Shown piece by piece: positions 11,112 to 20,912 of a stretch of 64,000 nt of DNA (the stretch's first letter is position 1; the number at the start of each line of letters is the position of its first letter). The notes beneath the pieces are model-generated. The model was not told the DNA's origin. It did no database searches and worked only from the letters and a program-made list of their open reading frames with translations. The position numbers and the translations under genes are program-made. This stretch comes from Bacteroidales bacterium (GTDB lineage Bacteria; Bacteroidota; Bacteroidia; Bacteroidales; PWNQ01): positions 1 to 64,000 of the forward strand of contig JAIPBW010000003.1 of the NCBI GenBank assembly GCA_021738505.1, given 5' to 3'.

Positions 11112-11771
11112 ATGAAAAAGCTACTCACAATAACCTTACTATTAATTGCCATAACAGCTTATGCGCAAAATCAACCAGGCATAAAGATTGCCAGGCTAAA
11201 ATATGAAGGTGGCGGCGACTGGTATGCAGACCCTACATCACTGACAAACCTAATTTCCTTCAGCAACCAAAACCTAAACACCAATATCGCCGGCAATTAC
11301 GAAACAGTAGAAGTAGGCAGCAAGGAGATATTTCAATATCCGTTTGTTCATTTAACCGGCCATGGTAATATTGTCCTTAGTCCCGGCGAAGCCGAAAACC
11401 TTCGCAAATACCTACTATCAGGAGGATTTCTACATATCGACGACAACTATGGATTAGATGAATATATCCGTCCTGAAATGAAAAAAGTTTTCCCTGAACT
11501 TGAGTTTGTGGAATTACCTTATGGCCATCCCATTTATCATCAGAAATATGATTTTAACAATGGAACACCCAAAATCCATGAGCATGACGGAAAACCGGCT
11601 CAGGGATTCGGTTTAATCTATGAGGGCCGTCTGGTTTGTTACTATACATACGAAAGTGATCTGAGTGATGGCTGGGAAGACCCGGAAGTACATAATGATT
11701 CGGAAGAAACACGGCTAAAAGCGCTTCAAATGGGTGCAAACATTATACAATATGTCTTTATGAAGAATTGA
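11112..11771 (+). CDS. DUF4159 domain-containing secreted protein
   Basis: Signal peptide; KIARLKYEGGGDWYADPTSLTNL and LLSGGFLHIDDNYGLDEYIRPEMKKVFPE. Confidence 0.85.
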   Translation: MKKLLTITLLLIAITAYAQNQPGIKIARLKYEGGGDWYADPTSLTNLISFSNQNLNTNIAGNYETVEVGSKEIFQYPFVHLTGHGNIVLSPGEAENLRKYLLSGGFLHIDDNYGLDEYIRPEMKKVFPELEFVELPYGHPIYHQKYDFNNGTPKIHEHDGKPAQGFGLIYEGRLVCYYTYESDLSDGWEDPEVHNDSEETRLKALQMGANIIQYVFMKN

Positions 11772-11877
11772 CAAATTCCAAATACCGAAATCCCCCTTCC
11801 CCTATCCCGCTGTATATCTGATTTTTAAACAACAAAGCTAAATAACAACGAAACACAAAAACTTTTAGCACCCCATA

Positions 11878-11911
11878 TTGTTGATATTATGACTAAACAT
11901 TATTATATTTG
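11878..11911 (+). promoter_or_regulatory. Bacteroidetes-type promoter upstream of the T9SS cargo gene
   Basis: TTGTTG (11878-11883), 20-nt spacer, TATATTTG (11904-11911). Confidence 0.6.
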
Positions 11912-11965
11912 TCCCCCAATTACAAAGTATGAAAACAATTTAAAAATTATTAAATCTTATTAGTT

Positions 11966-13234
11966 ATGAAAAGAATTTTAATTTCCGCAATTTTGCTTAT
12001 TGCATTTGTGGGTGTACAGGCACAGACCATTAACGCCCCACAGATCAATGAAAAGCACAAAGAAAATGCAAAAAAAATTGAGAAAAAAGCCGATTCAAAA
12101 GCAGGTAGTTGGTTCGAACCAACATTGAATCTTTTGGATGACTTTTACGGAGGCAGTTATGACAATGCTGTTACACTTTATTCAAATATTTTGTGGCCAG
12201 ATTCAGCTGCAAAGTATTTAAGTAACGGGCCAACACATGCATGGTTAAATTCTATGGGTTTTGTTGTTGATCCTTATGCTGACTGGTATTCACAGGCAAT
12301 TGACATTGACAATCAAAACGTAACGAACATCTCGCTCGACTCACTGTATATCGTGGGATGGTACGAAAACGTAAATGGTGTATTTGAAGATACACTTGTT
12401 TTCGAGATTGTCGTTGATACAGCAACTACTCAGCCAGCTTTCTCTAACATTTTCTACACAGACTCCAGCGCATTTTTCAGCGCTCCGAGAATGCAAGGAA
12501 GTAGCACATTAAAAGGTTTTGAAGCCCGTCTGACCGATCCGAATAAGTATGTTATCAAGCATGTTCTTACGGACCAGGACTCAACTATGGGTGGTGGTAA
12601 AATTATGAATTTTGCCATTGAAGATTATATCCCATCAGGAATCAATATCAATCCTGAAGAGGTTGTAGGTATCAGCGCTACTTTCGTTCCCGGATACTCT
12701 TACTCTTTCGGAGACACTATTTTCGATTATGATGCCTCAACACCAGAAGCGTTAATGAATTCTATGCGTATCGGTTTCTATGCTACTGATGATGCACAAG
12801 CAAATCCGAATTTGTTCCTTGATCCTTATAATGATGCAGGTCATTACAACGGAACTTATATAATTGAAACAGACGGACGTTATAGCCTTTACAGCTCACA
12901 GAGTCCATTAAACGACTGTATGCTCCCACAAACTTCATGGGGTATGTACATGGGTACTTACTTCGATTGGACAGTTGGTGTTGAAGAAAACAAAAACACC
13001 ATGGAAATGAGCATTTATCCTAATCCTGTTGCAGATCAAATCAACATTTCTGTTGAGGATTACAACAATGCTTCATTAGAAATTTATAACCTGTTAGGCG
13101 AAGTTGTTAAATCAGAAACGATTAACAGTGCTAACACAAATGTTAATGTTTCCGGATTAAATAACGGTACTTACATTGTACGCGTTCTTAGCGGAGACAA
13201 AGTTGCTACACAAAAAGTTGTAATCAACAAATAA
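11966..13234 (+). CDS. Secreted protein with type IX secretion C-terminal sorting domain
   Basis: Signal peptide; C-terminus SIYPNPVADQINISVEDYNNASLEIYNLLGEVV...GTYIVRVLSGDKVATQKVVINK. Confidence 0.9.
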   Translation: MKRILISAILLIAFVGVQAQTINAPQINEKHKENAKKIEKKADSKAGSWFEPTLNLLDDFYGGSYDNAVTLYSNILWPDSAAKYLSNGPTHAWLNSMGFVVDPYADWYSQAIDIDNQNVTNISLDSLYIVGWYENVNGVFEDTLVFEIVVDTATTQPAFSNIFYTDSSAFFSAPRMQGSSTLKGFEARLTDPNKYVIKHVLTDQDSTMGGGKIMNFAIEDYIPSGININPEEVVGISATFVPGYSYSFGDTIFDYDASTPEALMNSMRIGFYATDDAQANPNLFLDPYNDAGHYNGTYIIETDGRYSLYSSQSPLNDCMLPQTSWGMYMGTYFDWTVGVEENKNTMEMSIYPNPVADQINISVEDYNNASLEIYNLLGEVVKSETINSANTNVNVSGLNNGTYIVRVLSGDKVATQKVVINK

Positions 13235-13256
13235 TAAAACAATTTATTATCTCGAA

Positions 13257-13290
13257 AGAAAGCCTGCTTGCAAAAGCGGGCTTTTTTTTT
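13257..13290 (+). terminator. Rho-independent terminator after the T9SS cargo gene
   Basis: AAAGCCTGCTTgcaaaAGCGGGCTTTTTTTTT. Confidence 0.85.
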
Positions 13291-13297
13291 GCCCCGG

Positions 13298-13591
13298 ACT
13301 AAATTTTTCAAAATATTGATAATGGTATTATTATGTTTTCTTGCTTTTATCTCTTACTGTTATTTGCTTCGCGTCATCTGTAGTCATTTGCGCTTCGCGC
13401 GTCATTTTGCTTTACTATGCTCTAAGTCATTTACTTAAGGGCTTTCTGAGACGGTTATTTTTGAGAGCATCCGGACACAGAAGTATAAAAAATGACCATT
13501 AATGACTACCAATGACCATCAATGACAACAAATGACTACTAATGACAATAAATGTCATTGTTTTCTTTGCATTATCCAAATCGTCCAGCCC
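13298..13591 (+). repeat. Long intergenic repeat core (family L), copy 2
   Basis: Collinear with 3986-4250; has an expanded AATGAC run (AATGACCATTAATGACTACCAATGACCATCAATGACAACAAATGACTACTAATGACAATAAATG). Confidence 0.9.
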
Positions 13592-13640
13592 TTTAATCAT
13601 TCTCCTGTGTGCCGGACGCCGCGCCATGGAGGTTTCATAA
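13592..13640 (+). repeat. Dispersed intergenic module (family M), copy 4
   Basis: TTTAATCATTCTCCTGTGTGCCGGACGCCGCGCCATGGAGGTTTCATAA; nearly identical to 3935-3981. Confidence 0.9.
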
Positions 13641-13787
13641 TGTATAAAAAAACCGGCTGAGGTCTGTTAAAAAAAGTCTGTTTAATCATAAGTCAGGATT
13701 ATTGAAAAAGTCTTTAGGACAACAGGCAGAAGGTGGCAAGATGGAGCATGGTGAAACAAAAAGGCCTTTATGAACAAACACAACCTT

Positions 13788-13828
13788 ATAAAAAAAGGCC
13801 ACACTCAAAAAGAATGCAGCCTTTGTTA
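13788..13828 (-). terminator. Probable Rho-independent terminator of gcvP
   Basis: Minus strand AAAGGCTGCATTCTTTTTGAGTGTGGCCTTTTTTTATAAGG. Confidence 0.7.
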
Positions 13829-13856
13829 AACCTTAATTAAAAGCAAAGTCTAATAT

Positions 13857-16733
13857 CTAATGTTCCCTGTATGAGTCAATCGGTTCGCAAGTACAAACGA
13901 GATGGCGGTCACCGTATGCATCGTCAACACGGGTAACAGGCGGCCAGTATTTCTCTCCTTTATTGCTGTCAACAGGAAATACGGCTTTTTCTCTTGTATA
14001 TGGATAGTTCCATTCGTCGGTTACAACCACAGATGCCGTATGAGGAGCATTTTTAATTACATTGTTTTCTTTGTCAGCCTTACCCTCCTCAATTTCTTTA
14101 ATCTCTTTGCGAATACTTTTCATAGCCGTAACAAAGCGATCAAGCTCTGGTAATGGTTCGCTTTCAGTAGGCTCTACCATCAGCGTACCATGTACCGGGA
14201 AAGCAACTGTTGGTGCATGAAAACTATAATCCGCCAATCGCTTAGCTATGTCAATTTCAGTAATGTCTGCTGATTTATGGAATGGATTACAATCTACGAT
14301 CATTTCATGAGCAACATTTCCATTGGCACCTTTATAGAGAATATCATAATCCTCGCTAAGTTCCGCTTTCAAATAATTTGCATTAAGAATCGAAATTTTC
14401 GTAGCTTCCGTTAATCCGTCGCCACCTAATAACCGTAAATACCCGTAGGAAATAGGCAAAATCAAAGGGCTACCGAAAGGTGCTGCTGCCACAGCTCCTA
14501 TCGCCTTTGAGCCACCGGTTTTCACTACCTTATGAGAAGGAAGATAGGGTTTCAACTTTTCATTTACGCCAATAGGACCTACACCCGGACCTCCTCCACC
14601 ATGTGGGATAGCAAAGGTTTTATGCAGATTCAAATGACAAACATCAGCACCAATAATTCCCGGATTAGTTAATCCAACCTGGGCATTCATATTAGCTCCA
14701 TCCAGATAAACTAAACCTCCATTTTCGTGTACGATATCAATAATCTCCAGAATATCCTCTTCAAAAACACCGTGCGTTGAAGGGTAGGTAATCATTATGG
14801 CTGCAAGATTATCTTTGTGTTCTTCAGCTTTCTTTCTTAAATCGTCCAGACTGATATTTCCATTTTTATCACTTTCCACTACTACGACTTTCGTTCCTGC
14901 CATTACAGCACTTGCCGGATTTGTTCCGTGGGCAGAAGAAGGAACCAAAGTAATATTGCGGTGACTTTCACCATGATCCTGATGATAAGCGCGGATCGTC
15001 AACAATCCCGTATGTTCGCCTGCTGCTCCGGAATTAGGTTGAAAAGATACCGCGGAATATCCCGTGACTTCTTTAAGCCATTCTTCCAGATTATCAATCA
15101 ATTCGTAATATCCCTTTGCCTGGTCTTTGGGAACAAATGGGTGTATCTCGCCAAATTCGGGCCAGCTAAGTGAAAACAATTCTGCTGCTGCATTAAGTTT
15201 CATTGTACACGATCCCAAAGGTATCATTGTCCGGTTTAAGGCTAGATCTTTATTTTCAAGAGAAGTCATATAACGCATCATATCGGTTTCTGAATGATAG
15301 GTATTAAAAACCGGATGTGTCAGGTATTCACTTTTTCTTACAAATTTGGAATCAAAAGCATAATCTCCTGGTTTTTCTTGTTTCACGGATTTGACTTGCT
15401 GATCGGCAGCTTTGCCAAAGACAGTCAAAATATTTTGTACATCCTGTAATGTGGTTGTTTCATCTAAACTAATACCCACTTTTGATGCATCAATTTTTCT
15501 GAAGTTCATCTTTTCTTTCAAAGCTAAATCAATAACCTGATCAGCAGAACCATTCTTGTCTAGTTCGATTGCCAGAGTATCAAAATAGTTTTGATTTAGC
15601 TGTTTAAAACCTAACTCCTCAATTCCTTTGGCTAATGTTTTTGCTAAAGCATGGATATCTTCAGCGATGTTCTTCAATCCTTTAGGGCCGTGATAAGTAG
15701 CATAAAAACCGGCCATTGAAGCCAATAAAGCCTGAGCTGTACAAATATTCGATGTTGCCCGTTCTCTTTTAATATGCTGTTCTCTTGTTTGCAGAGCCAT
15801 ACGAAGCGCCTGATTGCCTTCTTTGTCCTTTGAAATACCAATAATCCGGCCGGGAATATTTCGTTTATACTTCTCTTCCGTAGCAAAATATGCAGCATGA
15901 GGGCCACCGAAACCCATCGGTATACCAAAACGCTGTGTAGAGCCAAGGGCAATATCAGCGCCTAATTCGGCCGGAGGTGTTAATAATGTAAGGCTCAAAA
16001 TATCAGCAGCCATCGAAACTAACATTTCATTCTCATGCGCTTTTTCTATAAACTGCTTATAATCATGGATTTCTCCATTAATATCCGGATACTGTACAAG
16101 TGCTCCGAAAAAAGTATCATCAAGTTCAACCTCTTTAAAATTGCCAAAAACAAGCTCAATGTCCATTGGGACAGCTCTGGTCATGAGAACATCTTTTGTC
16201 TGAGGAAAAATTCTGTCATCTACAAAAAACTTCACTGCTCCACGTTTTTTGGCTTTTCTGGAACGCGCATCCAATGACATTGACATAGCTTCTGCTGCTG
16301 CTGTAGCCTCATCAAGTAAGGATGCATTAGCCATATTAAAACCTGTAAGGTCTGTGATAACGGTTTGAAAGTTTAACAAAGCCTCAAGCCTTCCTTGCGA
16401 AATTTCCGCCTGGTATGGCGTGTAAGAAGTATACCAACCGGGGTTTTCCAAAACATTACGTTGAATTACCCCTGGTAAGATTGTATTGTAATACCCTAAA
16501 CCAATAAAGGTTTTGTAAATCTTATTTTTTTCACCAAGAGATTTGATATGTTCTATGTATTCCTTTTCATTAATACCTTCAGGTAAAGAAAGGGGTTTAT
16601 CAAGCCTGATAGATTTAGGAATTGTCTTATCAATCAATTCATCCAATGTTTGAACACCGACTTTTTTCAACATCTCTGGCACCTGGTCGGCGTTGGGGCC
16701 ATTATGTCTGCGGGAAAAATTATTGGTTATCAT
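13857..16733 (-). CDS. gcvP: Glycine dehydrogenase (decarboxylating), single-chain P protein
   Basis: 958 aa; FSRRHNGP N-terminus, PLP-lysine region HLNLHKTFAIPHGGGGPGVGPIGV. Confidence 0.97.
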   Translation of the reverse strand: MITNNFSRRHNGPNADQVPEMLKKVGVQTLDELIDKTIPKSIRLDKPLSLPEGINEKEYIEHIKSLGEKNKIYKTFIGLGYYNTILPGVIQRNVLENPGWYTSYTPYQAEISQGRLEALLNFQTVITDLTGFNMANASLLDEATAAAEAMSMSLDARSRKAKKRGAVKFFVDDRIFPQTKDVLMTRAVPMDIELVFGNFKEVELDDTFFGALVQYPDINGEIHDYKQFIEKAHENEMLVSMAADILSLTLLTPPAELGADIALGSTQRFGIPMGFGGPHAAYFATEEKYKRNIPGRIIGISKDKEGNQALRMALQTREQHIKRERATSNICTAQALLASMAGFYATYHGPKGLKNIAEDIHALAKTLAKGIEELGFKQLNQNYFDTLAIELDKNGSADQVIDLALKEKMNFRKIDASKVGISLDETTTLQDVQNILTVFGKAADQQVKSVKQEKPGDYAFDSKFVRKSEYLTHPVFNTYHSETDMMRYMTSLENKDLALNRTMIPLGSCTMKLNAAAELFSLSWPEFGEIHPFVPKDQAKGYYELIDNLEEWLKEVTGYSAVSFQPNSGAAGEHTGLLTIRAYHQDHGESHRNITLVPSSAHGTNPASAVMAGTKVVVVESDKNGNISLDDLRKKAEEHKDNLAAIMITYPSTHGVFEEDILEIIDIVHENGGLVYLDGANMNAQVGLTNPGIIGADVCHLNLHKTFAIPHGGGGPGVGPIGVNEKLKPYLPSHKVVKTGGSKAIGAVAAAPFGSPLILPISYGYLRLLGGDGLTEATKISILNANYLKAELSEDYDILYKGANGNVAHEMIVDCNPFHKSADITEIDIAKRLADYSFHAPTVAFPVHGTLMVEPTESEPLPELDRFVTAMKSIRKEIKEIEEGKADKENNVIKNAPHTASVVVTDEWNYPYTREKAVFPVDSNKGEKYWPPVTRVDDAYGDRHLVCTCEPIDSYREH

Positions 16734-17229
16734 AATATTTGTTTTATAGTATTTGTTATTGAATTGTGTTCAAAATTACACCTATTTTATATAATAGCAA
16801 TATTCTTTTGTTTTACTCTGTATTTGTATTTCATATTTTCAACTCACAAAACGAAGGCATGTCAGATAATCAGGCATTTCCAATAAGACAAACCTTTTAA
16901 TCTCCGATCTTCAATTTTTCAAGACCAATTGCATTTTTGTACCCACTCAAATAAGGCAGAAATGTAATATAAAAGTAAACAATTTTATAGAAAAATGGTT
17001 TCAAAGGAATTAGGACAAAGTGATTATAAATAATTTTTGCAAAAAATTGCATTCTGTTAATGTATAAACAATATGGCCAGCTGTAAAGTGAAGTGCATTT
17101 AGCTCTTTTTCAAAAACATATTCAAATTCATGCAATACATGTATATTGATAACATATTGACATATAACAAATTTGAAAATATTAGTCTAAATATTCATGG
17201 AATTGTATGCTGCAAAATACAAATACCAT

Positions 17230-17237
17230 TATATTTG
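17230..17237 (+). promoter_or_regulatory. Possible -7 box upstream of hppA
   Basis: TATATTTG; implies a long (~240 bp) 5' leader. Confidence 0.4.
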
Positions 17238-17477
17238 CAAATATAAGCGACCCTTATTACAAGGCTTCACTTCCCTCCTGTGGAAAATCAGGCTATTACA
17301 TAAAACACAACAATACACGCAAACTACAATAAAACATTAGTATCTGGGAATTATAAAATTAGGATCATAAATTTTGTTCCTAAAGCTATTTATAAATTGG
17401 AACAATGGAGTAAATTTTAAAATTAATTCAAAATATCAAATCAAAGAATTAGGGTATAATCATTAAATTTAATATTT

Positions 17478-19799
17478 ATGGAGAACATTATTTATTTTAT
17501 TCCTTTAACAGCCATCCTTGGTTTTCTGTTTATATTGTGGAAAATTTCATGGGTAAACAAACAATCTGAAGGTGACAGCAAAATGCAGGAAGTTTCTGCA
17601 CGCATAAGAAACGGTGCGATGGCATTTTTAAAGTCAGAATATAAGTATCTGACAGTATTTGTCATCAGTGTATCAATCCTGCTTTTTATCAAAAGTACAA
17701 CAGAAGTAGATTCGAATGGCTTTGTCGTTATTCCTTTCATTACGGGAGCATTGTTATCCGGCTTAGCCGGATATTTGGGCATGCGCATTGCGACCAAAGC
17801 AAATTCCCGTACCACAGAAGCTACAAAAACCTCATTAGGGAAGGCATTAGGTGTTGCATTTAGTGGTGGTTCCGTTATGGGAATTGGAGTTGTTTCATTG
17901 GGAATTATTGGTTTAAGTTTGTTATTTATCCTTTTTCAAACCGTTTTATTACCAGAATGGGATATGGTAAAAGTGCTTAACCTCATCTCTTCTTTTTCTC
18001 TCGGAGCTTCATCTATTGCTCTCTTTGCGAGAGTAGGCGGTGGTATTTATACAAAAGCTGCGGATGTTGGAGCAGATTTAGTAGGTAAAGTAGAAGCCGG
18101 TATTCCCGAAGACCACCCTTTAAACCCGGCCACCATTGCAGACAATGTTGGAGACAACGTTGGTGATGTTGCCGGTATGGGAGCTGATCTTTTTGAATCT
18201 TTTGTGGGTGCGATTATTGCTGCCATGGTATTAGGGGCTGCATTTATTGAACTCACGGCTTTTCAAAGCGGATTTGAATTAGGAGCTGTTATGCTTCCAC
18301 TGGCTTTAGGTGCATTAGGGATTATCACTTCAATCATTGGGATATTATTCGTAAAAGTCAATGGTAGTGGGGATCCTCATAAAGCTTTGAATAAAGGAGA
18401 AATTATTTCAATGGCATTAATGATTATTTCATCATTTTTCCTGATTAGTTGGCTACTACCGGAGTCATGGGTAGAAGAGACAGCTTTGAGAGGTGCTATT
18501 ACTTACACTCCGGTAAAGATTTTCATTGCCACTTTAATAGGAATAGCTGCCGGTTACATTATCGGTCAGATAACAACCTATTATACCGCTACGGGAAAAA
18601 ATCCGGTTAAAAGTATTGTCAAAAGGTCTATTACAGGTCCGGCTACCAATATCATCTCTGGCATTGAAATTGGGATGCTCTCCACAGCTATTCCCCTGCT
18701 AACAATCGGAGCCGCAATAATTGGAGCTTATTATCTGGGTGGTCTTTTCGGAATAGCTATTGCCGCAGTTGCCCTTTTATCCAATGTCGGATTCCAGTTA
18801 TCAGTAGATGCTTTCGGGCCTATTGCAGATAATGCCGGAGGGATTGCTGAAATGAATCGTCTGTCTCCGGAAGTAAGACAACGAACAGACAAGCTGGACG
18901 CCGTAGGAAACACTACTGCTGCCATAGGCAAGGGCTTTGCTATTGGCTCAGCCACTTTAACTGCTTTAGCATTATTCGCAGCTTTCACCAAACAAGCCAA
19001 TATTACTACCATTGATATTGCCAATCCCGTTATTATCGCCGGAGTTCTTGTTGGGGCCATGCTGCCTTTCTTGTTTTCTTCACTGGCGCTGGGGGCTGTC
19101 GGACGCGCTTCAAGTACTATGATTGAAGAAGTTCGCCGTCAGTTTAAAAATATCCCTCAACTTACAAGTGCCTTAAAAATCATGAAAAAATATGAAGGCG
19201 ATTTTGAACATATTTCCGATGAGGAACAAAAAGAATTAGACGATGCTGCTCCATACGCTGAATATAAAAAATGCATTGAAATATCAACCCAATCATCCCT
19301 CAAAGAAATGGTTTTACCGGGGACATTAGCTGTTGTTGTTCCTGTTTTGTTTGGCTACTTAGGCGGCCCGGAAATACTTGGAGGCTTTTTAGCCGGCGCT
19401 GTTGCCTCAGGAATACTATTAGCGATATTTCAGGCTAATTCCGGAGGAGCCTGGGATAATGCTAAAAAAATGGTAGAAGAAGGCTATACGCATGAGGGTA
19501 CGGAATATAAAAAAGGAAGTGAAACACATAAAGCTACTGTTGTAGGCGATACTGTCGGTGATCCACTTAAGGATACATCCGGACCATCCCTCAACATATT
19601 AATCAAATTGATGTCTATTGTAGCTTTAGTTATTGCTCCGGGCATTAAAATTGATAAACCTGACGAAAATGCAGCCAGACAAGAGAATAAAGAAGATAAC
19701 ACCCCTGTTGAAACTGCTTTTCAGGCACCGGTTGAAGATGGTTCAACCTTGTACATTAATCCGTCAGTTTTTCACGAAAAGCAAAACACTAAATCATAG
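17478..19799 (+). CDS. hppA: Membrane-bound ion-translocating pyrophosphatase, K+-dependent subfamily
   Basis: 773 aa; [52 protein letters not shown] motif; C-terminal [22 protein letters not shown]. Confidence 0.96.
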   Translation: MENIIYFIPLTAILGFLFILWKISWVNKQSEGDSKMQEVSARIRNGAMAFLKSEYKYLTVFVISVSILLFIKSTTEVDSNGFVVIPFITGALLSGLAGYLGMRIATKANSRTTEATKTSLGKALGVAFSGGSVMGIGVVSLGIIGLSLLFILFQTVLLPEWDMVKVLNLISSFSLGASSIALFARVGGGIYTKAADVGADLVGKVEAGIPEDHPLNPATIADNVGDNVGDVAGMGADLFESFVGAIIAAMVLGAAFIELTAFQSGFELGAVMLPLALGALGIITSIIGILFVKVNGSGDPHKALNKGEIISMALMIISSFFLISWLLPESWVEETALRGAITYTPVKIFIATLIGIAAGYIIGQITTYYTATGKNPVKSIVKRSITGPATNIISGIEIGMLSTAIPLLTIGAAIIGAYYLGGLFGIAIAAVALLSNVGFQLSVDAFGPIADNAGGIAEMNRLSPEVRQRTDKLDAVGNTTAAIGKGFAIGSATLTALALFAAFTKQANITTIDIANPVIIAGVLVGAMLPFLFSSLALGAVGRASSTMIEEVRRQFKNIPQLTSALKIMKKYEGDFEHISDEEQKELDDAAPYAEYKKCIEISTQSSLKEMVLPGTLAVVVPVLFGYLGGPEILGGFLAGAVASGILLAIFQANSGGAWDNAKKMVEEGYTHEGTEYKKGSETHKATVVGDTVGDPLKDTSGPSLNILIKLMSIVALVIAPGIKIDKPDENAARQENKEDNTPVETAFQAPVEDGSTLYINPSVFHEKQNTKS

Positions 19800-19845
19800 T
19801 CTTATGTAAAGACTATCTTCTCCAGGATATCTTGGTGAAAAAATA

Positions 19846-19892
19846 AACAACACCGTATAGGGAAAAATGATGCCCTGTACGGTGTTTTATTT
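19846..19892. terminator. Rho-independent terminator after hppA
   Basis: AACACCGTATAGGG aaaaatgatg CCCTGTACGGTGTTTT. Confidence 0.85.
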
Positions 19893-20063
19893 TGCGATAA
19901 CGTTGCCTTTCTATGAATCGTTTGTATCTTATTAAAGTCTGTATAATAGATAAAATCAAATCCTGAAAGAAAGCCATACTCTATTGCGACCGCAGTAGTA
20001 ATGTGTTTATATTTAAGGCTAATATCTGCGAACCTACATTTCATAATTTTCAGGATAAAATAT

Positions 20064-20071
20064 TACCTTTG
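20064..20071 (+). promoter_or_regulatory. Possible -7 box upstream of the DUF151 operon
   Basis: TACCTTTG; start of the DUF151/nupC-like/thyA/folA cluster. Confidence 0.45.
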
Positions 20072-20279
20072 CTACAAATTAATATTTTTTCGGTTTTAAA
20101 TGTAAGTTTTGTCCAAGTCAGTATATCTTGAAGCCGGCAGACGGCAACAAAAAATAGCTTTGAGCAACTACCCATTTCCGAAGAAAACAAGATTAACAAA
20201 TAATATAAGGTAAAGTAAGGAACTAAATATGGATTTGTTTGTTGGACAGATTAAGGATCGAAAATGAGGTGAGATAACA

Positions 20280-20879
20280 ATGGAAAAAATTAAACTGAAC
20301 ATCATAGGCATTTCAAACAGTCAGACACAAACAGGAGCTTATGCCTTAATTTTAGGTGAAGAAGAAGGGCAACGCAGGCTACCGATCATCATTGGAGGTT
20401 TTGAAGCACAATCTATTGCTATAGAAATGGAAAACATGCACCCCAATCGCCCCTTAACTCATGATTTGTTTCGTAATTTTGCCCAGGCCTTTAATATCAC
20501 TTTAACAGAGGTAATCATCAATAAATTTGAAGAAGGTGTTTTTTATGCACAATTGATTTGCCATAGTGATGAAGGCCCTCAGATTATTGACTCCCGGACA
20601 TCAGATGCCATAGCACTGGCTGTACGCTTTAAATGTCCTGTTTATACTTATGAAGAAGTCATGAGTGCTGCCGGGATCCTGATCGAAGAAGAAGACAAGC
20701 AAGAAAATGAAAGTAAGGATCAGAACAATCTGGAAGATGTAGATGAAACTACCGAGTTCCAACGCTTTACTGTAGACGAGCTTAAACAACTACTCAACGA
20801 AGCGGTAGAAAAAGAAGAATTTGAGCGGGCTTCCCACCTACGGGATGAAATCCGTCGAAGAGAAGAACAGCAACAATAA
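20280..20879 (+). CDS. Bifunctional nuclease family (DUF151) protein with C-terminal UVR (UvrB/UvrC) motif
   Basis: 199 aa; ALILGEEEGQRRLPIIIGGFEAQSIAIEME; ELKQLLNEAVEKEEFERASHLRDEIRRRE. Confidence 0.92.
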   Translation: MEKIKLNIIGISNSQTQTGAYALILGEEEGQRRLPIIIGGFEAQSIAIEMENMHPNRPLTHDLFRNFAQAFNITLTEVIINKFEEGVFYAQLICHSDEGPQIIDSRTSDAIALAVRFKCPVYTYEEVMSAAGILIEEEDKQENESKDQNNLEDVDETTEFQRFTVDELKQLLNEAVEKEEFERASHLRDEIRRREEQQQ

Positions 20880-20912
20880 TAAGCGTTTATCAGGAACTAA
20901 AGATTTTGCCTT

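Noticed and set aside
13480-13560. Possible CRISPR-like array of AATGAC units
   Set aside because: Units are ~6 bp with 3-6 bp spacers, far too short for CRISPR; no cas genes. Treated as part of repeat family L.
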